Shown here in pieces: positions 6,690 through 10,197 of a DNA stretch of 10,197 nt (position 1 is the stretch's first letter; every line of letters begins with the position of its first letter). The stretch is taken from positions 1 through 10,197 of the forward strand of contig DAHVFH010000100.1 of the NCBI GenBank assembly GCA_027317105.1. Direction: 5' to 3'. Both the position numbers and the translations under genes were made by a program. The notes under the pieces are model-generated. The model was not told the DNA's origin and did no database searches. It saw only the letters and a list, made by a program, of their open reading frames with translations. The DNA comes from Cytophagales bacterium (GTDB lineage: Bacteria; Bacteroidota; Bacteroidia; Cytophagales; Cyclobacteriaceae).

Positions 6690-7298
6690 ATGCCTGAACG
6701 ATTCAGATGCCCGTGGTGTCTTAAGTTTGATCAATACATTCGTTATCACGATGAAGAATGGGGTGTGCCGGTGCACGATGATCGCAAACATTTTGAGTTT
6801 TTGATTTTAGAAGGTGCACAGGCCGGCTTGAGTTGGAGTATAATTCTAAAAAAAAGGGAAGGCTACCGAAAGAATTTTGCTGATTTTGATCCCGAAAAAG
6901 TAGCTCGGTTTTCGCTCAAGCGAATTGAAAAAATATTGACTGATCCAGGCGTTATCCGCAATAGGTTAAAAATAAATGCTGCCATAAATAATGCCAAGCT
7001 TTTTCTTCAGGTACAAAAAGAATTTGGAAGCTTTGATAAATACATTTGGCGCTTTGTAAAAGAGAAACCCATTGTAAATCGATGGAAAACTACAGCGAAC
7101 ATTCCTCCTACGTCAATGGAATCAGATGCGCTGAGTAAAGACTTGCGAAAACGTGGCTTTAAGTTTGTTGGCAGCACGGTGATGTATGCGCACATGCAGG
7201 CTTGTGGGTTGATCAACGATCATTTAGTAGGCTGTTTCCGGTTCAGGGAAATACAATCTTTCCCAAAAGAGCAGCCTGTTAGGGTCATCGCTCAATAA
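6690..7298 (+). CDS. tag: DNA-3-methyladenine glycosylase I
   Basis: A 202-residue base-excision repair enzyme that removes 3-methyladenine from alkylated DNA. It matches E. coli Tag end to end with an offset of about three residues. Features seen: YHDEEWGVP (19-27), LEGAQAGLSW (40-49) with Glu41 equivalent to the base-recognition residue Glu38, KKREGYR, ALSKDLRKRGFKFVG and YAHMQACGLINDHLVGC. The zinc ligands Cys4, His17, His175 and Cys179 of E. coli correspond to Cys7, His20, His178 and Cys182. An extra Cys10 makes a CPWC motif at the N-terminus where E. coli has C-G-W. About 20 residues follow the last zinc ligand, a modest tail. The gene stands alone on the plus strand, divergent from the exported pair and convergent with recQ across 27 bp, with no clear intrinsic terminator between them. 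Confidence 0.95.
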   Translation: MPERFRCPWCLKFDQYIRYHDEEWGVPVHDDRKHFEFLILEGAQAGLSWSIILKKREGYRKNFADFDPEKVARFSLKRIEKILTDPGVIRNRLKINAAINNAKLFLQVQKEFGSFDKYIWRFVKEKPIVNRWKTTANIPPTSMESDALSKDLRKRGFKFVGSTVMYAHMQACGLINDHLVGCFRFREIQSFPKEQPVRVIAQ

Positions 7299-7325
7299 CT
7301 GGCCAAGAAAATTTCTCGAAAGGTT

Positions 7326-9509
7326 TTAATTCGCGTACTCGCTCAAAAATTTCACGCGCATTAACCGAACATCTTCCTCGCTAAATCCTTTCAATTCAGT
7401 CATGGCTTCGTCCATGTGATCGGTATCGCTATTAAGGAAGTACTCATAGATCTCTTCTTGCTTGTTGTCATCGAGCACTTCATCAATGTAATAATCTACA
7501 TTCAATTTCGTGCCGCTGTAGCAAATGTTCTCCATCTCGGTAAGTAACTCATCAAAACTCAATGACTTACTTTCAGCAATTTCTTCCAGATCAACTTTGC
7601 GATCGATCTGTTGGATAATAAAAATCTTAATTTTGGATTTGTTGATCGATGACTTTACCACCACTTCAGCGGCTGTCTCAATATCATTATCGTCAACGTA
7701 TTTCTGAATCAGTTCCAAAAACGCTTTCCCGAATTTATTTACCTTGCCCATGCCCACGCCATTCACGCTGGCCATCTCATCTTTAGTGGTGGGGTAAGTG
7801 GTAGCCATTTCTTCCAGTGACGGATCCTGGAAAATCACGTAAGGTGGAAGGTCTTTTTCTTTTGCCATCTGCTTACGCAAGGCCTTTAGCATCTCAAATA
7901 ACCGCTCGTCATAAGCTTTTGAGTTGATGGGAGTGCGTTCGCTGGACTCTTCATTTACTACATCGGTAGTGAAATCATGATCTTTAGCCAACTCCACCGC
8001 ATGGGGTTTCTTCAAAAAGGCATGACCCTTTTTAGTTATCTTCAGCACCCCAATGTTGTCAATATCTTTTTCTAAATATTGGTAGATCAAAGTTTGACGG
8101 ATCACCGATTTCCAAAAATCGGCATCTTCCGTATCCCCTTTTCCAAAGACAGCCAAATCAAAATGCGCGTAGCTTTTGACGTACTCATCTTCAATGCCCT
8201 TGATGACATTTACTAAATGGGTTAACCCAAATCGTTCATTTGTTTGCTTGACCGCCTCAAGTGCAATTTTTACAAATTGTGAGCCTTCAAAGCGCTCGCG
8301 TGGGTTAATGCAATTGTCGCACATACCACAATTGTCTTCCTTGTACTCTTCGCCAAAGTAATGAAGCAGTTGTTTTCTTCTACAAACAGGGGACTCAGCA
8401 TAAAACTCCATTTCCTGCAAAAGAATACGCGCATTTTCCCGTTCTTGAACCGCTTTATCCTTGTTGAATTTTTCGAGTTTATTCAAGTCGTTGTGACTGT
8501 AGAACATCAAGCAAATGCCTTCCAGTCCATCGCGGCCGGAGCGGCCTGTTTCTTGATAGTATCCTTCTAGCGATTTAGGCACATCATAATGGATTACAAA
8601 ACGAACATCCGGCTTGTCTATCCCCATGCCAAAGGCAATAGTGGCGCAAATGATATCCACTTCTTCATTCAAAAAGTTATCCTGATTTTTCATGCGCACG
8701 TCCGGATCGAGCCCTGCGTGATAAGGTGCTGCTTTGAATCCATTTACATTGAGGAGTTGTGCGATCTCTTCAACTTTTTTACGACTCAGGCAATAAATGA
8801 TCCCTGATTTTCCTTTATGATCTTTTAAGAATCGGATCAATTGTTTTTTTGTCTCCTTCTTAGGCCGAACTTCATAATACAAATTCTTGCGGTTGAACGA
8901 AGAGATAAAAACATCGGCTTCTTCCATTTGCAAATTTTTCTGAATATCGAGCTGAACCTTTGGGGTAGCTGTTGCCGTAAGGGCGATCACATTCATTGTT
9001 CCCAATTGGGCGATCATGGTTTTGATCTTGCGGTACTCAGGCCGAAAATCATGCCCCCATTCTGAAATGCAATGTGCTTCATCGATAGCAATGAAAGAGA
9101 TGTTCACTTTTTGCAAAAACTCAATGTTTTCTTCTTTGTTGAGCGACTCGGGCGCTACGTACAGCAATTTTATTTTGCCGGAAATACAATCTTTTCTAAT
9201 TCTTGTGATTTCTCCTTTGCTTAAAGTCGAATTAAGAAAACGTGCGTCAATACCATAAGCATTTAACTGATCTACCTGATTTTTCATTAACGCAATCAAG
9301 GGGGATATGACAATAGCCAGCCCATCGGTGACCATGGCAGGCAATTGGTAACACAAGGATTTGCCAGCTCCAGTAGGCATGATCACAAAGGTATTGCGCC
9401 TACTGAGTATGTTTTTGATCACAATCTCCTGATTCCCTCGAAAACTCCCGTAACCAAATATTTCCTTGAGTTTAACCTTTAACTCGTCTTTCTCTTCTGC
9501 CACCACCAT
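7326..9509 (-). CDS. recQ: ATP-dependent DNA helicase RecQ
   Basis: A 727-residue superfamily 2, 3'-5' DNA helicase acting in recombination and replication-fork repair. Domains in order: RecQ motif 0 (FGYGSFRGNQ, 18-27), Walker A MPTGAGKS (44-51, Lys50), motif II DEAH (143-146) followed by the RecQ-specific aromatic-rich loop CISEWGHDFRPEY, motif III TATATP, and motif VI QETGRSGRDG (319-328). The RecQ zinc site is Cys376, Cys394, Cys397 and Cys400, followed by a winged-helix RQC region (about 405-500, with ITKKGHAFL as its hairpin). An HRDC domain lies at about 533-606. The last 120 residues (608-727) go beyond the E. coli RecQ length and contain a helix-turn-helix-like stretch (VDLEEIAESKSLSFDELL), reminiscent of the C-terminal HTH_40-type domain of some long RecQ proteins. 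No consensus promoter was found upstream. Confidence 0.97.
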   Translation of the reverse strand: MVVAEEKDELKVKLKEIFGYGSFRGNQEIVIKNILSRRNTFVIMPTGAGKSLCYQLPAMVTDGLAIVISPLIALMKNQVDQLNAYGIDARFLNSTLSKGEITRIRKDCISGKIKLLYVAPESLNKEENIEFLQKVNISFIAIDEAHCISEWGHDFRPEYRKIKTMIAQLGTMNVIALTATATPKVQLDIQKNLQMEEADVFISSFNRKNLYYEVRPKKETKKQLIRFLKDHKGKSGIIYCLSRKKVEEIAQLLNVNGFKAAPYHAGLDPDVRMKNQDNFLNEEVDIICATIAFGMGIDKPDVRFVIHYDVPKSLEGYYQETGRSGRDGLEGICLMFYSHNDLNKLEKFNKDKAVQERENARILLQEMEFYAESPVCRRKQLLHYFGEEYKEDNCGMCDNCINPRERFEGSQFVKIALEAVKQTNERFGLTHLVNVIKGIEDEYVKSYAHFDLAVFGKGDTEDADFWKSVIRQTLIYQYLEKDIDNIGVLKITKKGHAFLKKPHAVELAKDHDFTTDVVNEESSERTPINSKAYDERLFEMLKALRKQMAKEKDLPPYVIFQDPSLEEMATTYPTTKDEMASVNGVGMGKVNKFGKAFLELIQKYVDDNDIETAAEVVVKSSINKSKIKIFIIQQIDRKVDLEEIAESKSLSFDELLTEMENICYSGTKLNVDYYIDEVLDDNKQEEIYEYFLNSDTDHMDEAMTELKGFSEEDVRLMRVKFLSEYAN

Positions 9510-9845
9510 ATTCTTGCTTATAAAATTTTATTTTTGAATTCTTAAAAAAAACGCTTATTTAATAGGGAGTTGAAGATAGCAATAAAATAGTGCAAATCAC
9601 GCCAACGTGTAAGAAATAATTACATTTAGCATTAATAAATGCAGGTATTATTAACGGTTTAATTTTATTTAAAATTTCCTAAGATACTCTTAAAAACACG
9701 CAATATAGAATGCCAGTGTGCCTCAAGCTTGCTTAAACCGATTGCAATGAATTAGTTTTGGTGCTCGGAACGAGCTTCTTTTTTCTTTTCAAATCCATGA
9801 ACCTTAATTACTTTTTTTAACTTCGGCCTCTCTTTTGGCAAAATC
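9510..9845. other. AT-rich divergent intergenic region recQ-manC
   Basis: 336 bp without a credible gene; the longest ATG-started frames I checked on the plus strand encode only 7-8 residues. It holds a palindrome ATAAAATTTTAT (9520-9531) in the recQ leader and an inverted repeat at 9615-9652. The repeat has outer arms AATAATtAC/GTATTATT and an inner stem GCATT-AATA-AATGC. A second perfect AT-only inverted repeat (AATTTTA-TT-TAAAATT) lies near 9660-9680, and the manC promoter candidate is at 9729-9760. AT-rich inverted repeats arise easily by chance, so only their position in a divergent regulatory gap makes them notable. Confidence 0.6.
9729..9760 (+). promoter_or_regulatory. Bacteroidota-type promoter candidate for manC
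   Basis: TTG (9729-9731) and TAGTTTTG (9753-9760) are 21 nt apart; the latter matches TAnnTTTG exactly. Transcription would start near 9767 and give a leader of about 79 nt. A short perfect stem GCTCG-GAA-CGAGC (9763-9775) followed by a T-rich run (9776-9790) falls right at the predicted start. Either the start is upstream of this prediction, or the stem belongs to the DNA rather than the transcript. Confidence 0.5.
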
Positions 9846-10197
9846 ATGAACAAAAACTTATTCGTAGTCCTAATGGCGGGAGGAGTAGGAAGCCGCTTTT
9901 GGCCCTATAGCCGAAATTCTCGACCAAAACAATTTTTAGATGTGATGGGAACAGGCAAATCCTTGCTTCGCTCAACGTACGAGCGATTTCTTCCGGTATG
10001 TCCCCCTGAAAATATATTTGTCGTGACCCATCAAGAGCATGTCGCACTGACTTTAGAGCAATTGCCTGAATTGCACGAATCGCAAGTATTGGCTGAGCCC
10101 ATGCGCAAAAACACAACTCCGTGTATCGCCTATGCCTGCCATAAAGTCAATAAAATTAATCCGAATGCTATTTTGGTTATTAGCCCAGCCGATCACC
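9846..10197 (+). CDS. manC: Mannose-1-phosphate guanylyltransferase, 3' partial
   Basis: The frame opens at the ATG at 9846, the first ATG after an in-frame stop at 9798-9800, and runs off the window end with 117 codons seen of the usual 350-460. The nucleotidyltransferase signature is clear: VVLMAGGVGSRFWPYSR (7-23), PKQFL (27-31), then AEPMRKNTTPCIAYA and ISPADH at the edge. The last motif includes the metal-binding Asp of the family. The enzyme joins mannose-1-phosphate and GTP to form GDP-mannose for lipopolysaccharide, capsule, exopolysaccharide or GDP-fucose synthesis. Whether a C-terminal phosphomannose isomerase domain is fused cannot be seen. There is no Shine-Dalgarno sequence; the leader is T-rich with AAAATC before the ATG. 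Divergent from recQ. Confidence 0.93.
   Translation, partial: MNKNLFVVLMAGGVGSRFWPYSRNSRPKQFLDVMGTGKSLLRSTYERFLPVCPPENIFVVTHQEHVALTLEQLPELHESQVLAEPMRKNTTPCIAYACHKVNKINPNAILVISPADH

Noticed and set aside
7247..7261. 15-bp sequence GGAAATACAATCTTT shared with 9180-9194
   Set aside because: Both copies lie inside unrelated coding regions (tag and recQ); a single AT-rich match of this length in 10 kb is plausible by chance.
7246..7264. Inverted repeat GGGAAA...TTTCCC near the tag 3' end as a terminator
   Set aside because: It lies inside the tag coding region, has a seven-base loop and no T-run after it.
8176..9258. Several plus-strand open frames of 60-80 codons opposite recQ
   Set aside because: They show no domain-like composition and lie fully antisense to well-conserved RecQ motifs.
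9797..9820. Possible leader peptide MNLNYFF ahead of manC
   Set aside because: Seven codons in a T-rich stretch with no ribosome-binding or regulatory codon pattern; such frames are expected by chance.

Overview
The window reads as chromosomal DNA of a Bacteroidota bacterium, most likely a Cytophagales-type member. The evidence is a gliding-motility lipoprotein gene (gldH), start codons without clear Shine-Dalgarno sequences but with A-rich leaders, and promoter candidates of the Bacteroidota type (TTG, then TAnnTTTG after about 17-23 nt) ahead of tag and manC. Nearly every gene is a recognisable housekeeping, envelope or repair gene. I see no insertion sequence, prophage, CRISPR array, tRNA or rRNA.

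Layout. (1) Bases 2-1302, plus strand: the 3' part of a ricT/PSP1-domain gene with an Asn/Pro-rich repeat tail, overlapping gldH by an ATGA junction. (2) Bases 1303-1439: a convergent gap with a GC-rich hairpin. (3) Bases 1440-5580, minus strand: a tight cluster transcribed in the order tatA, gatA, mltD-type lytic transglycosylase, PfkB-family (adenosine kinase-like) kinase. The spacings are 6 bp, a 4-bp overlap and 68 bp. (4) Bases 5673-6610, minus strand: an exported 133-residue protein of unknown function followed 11 bp later by an exported RidA-family protein. (5) Bases 6690-7298, plus strand: tag (3-methyladenine DNA glycosylase I) behind a good promoter match, convergent with recQ (7326-9509, minus) across only 27 bp. 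(6) Bases 9510-9845: a 336-bp AT-rich divergent intergenic region with a promoter candidate for manC and inverted repeats. (7) From base 9846 onward, plus strand: the 5' part of manC (mannose-1-phosphate guanylyltransferase), cut by the window end.

Functional picture. The tatA-gatA-mltD-kinase cluster joins protein export, Gln/Asn-tRNA synthesis, peptidoglycan turnover and nucleoside or sugar phosphorylation in what looks like one transcript. tag and recQ are both DNA-repair genes but are convergent, so not co-transcribed. manC opens GDP-mannose synthesis for surface polysaccharides or glycoproteins. The least explained parts are the exported RidA protein with its unknown partner, the repeat tail of RicT, and the structured recQ-manC gap. 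I do not see convincing evidence of a new defence, mobile or signalling system.
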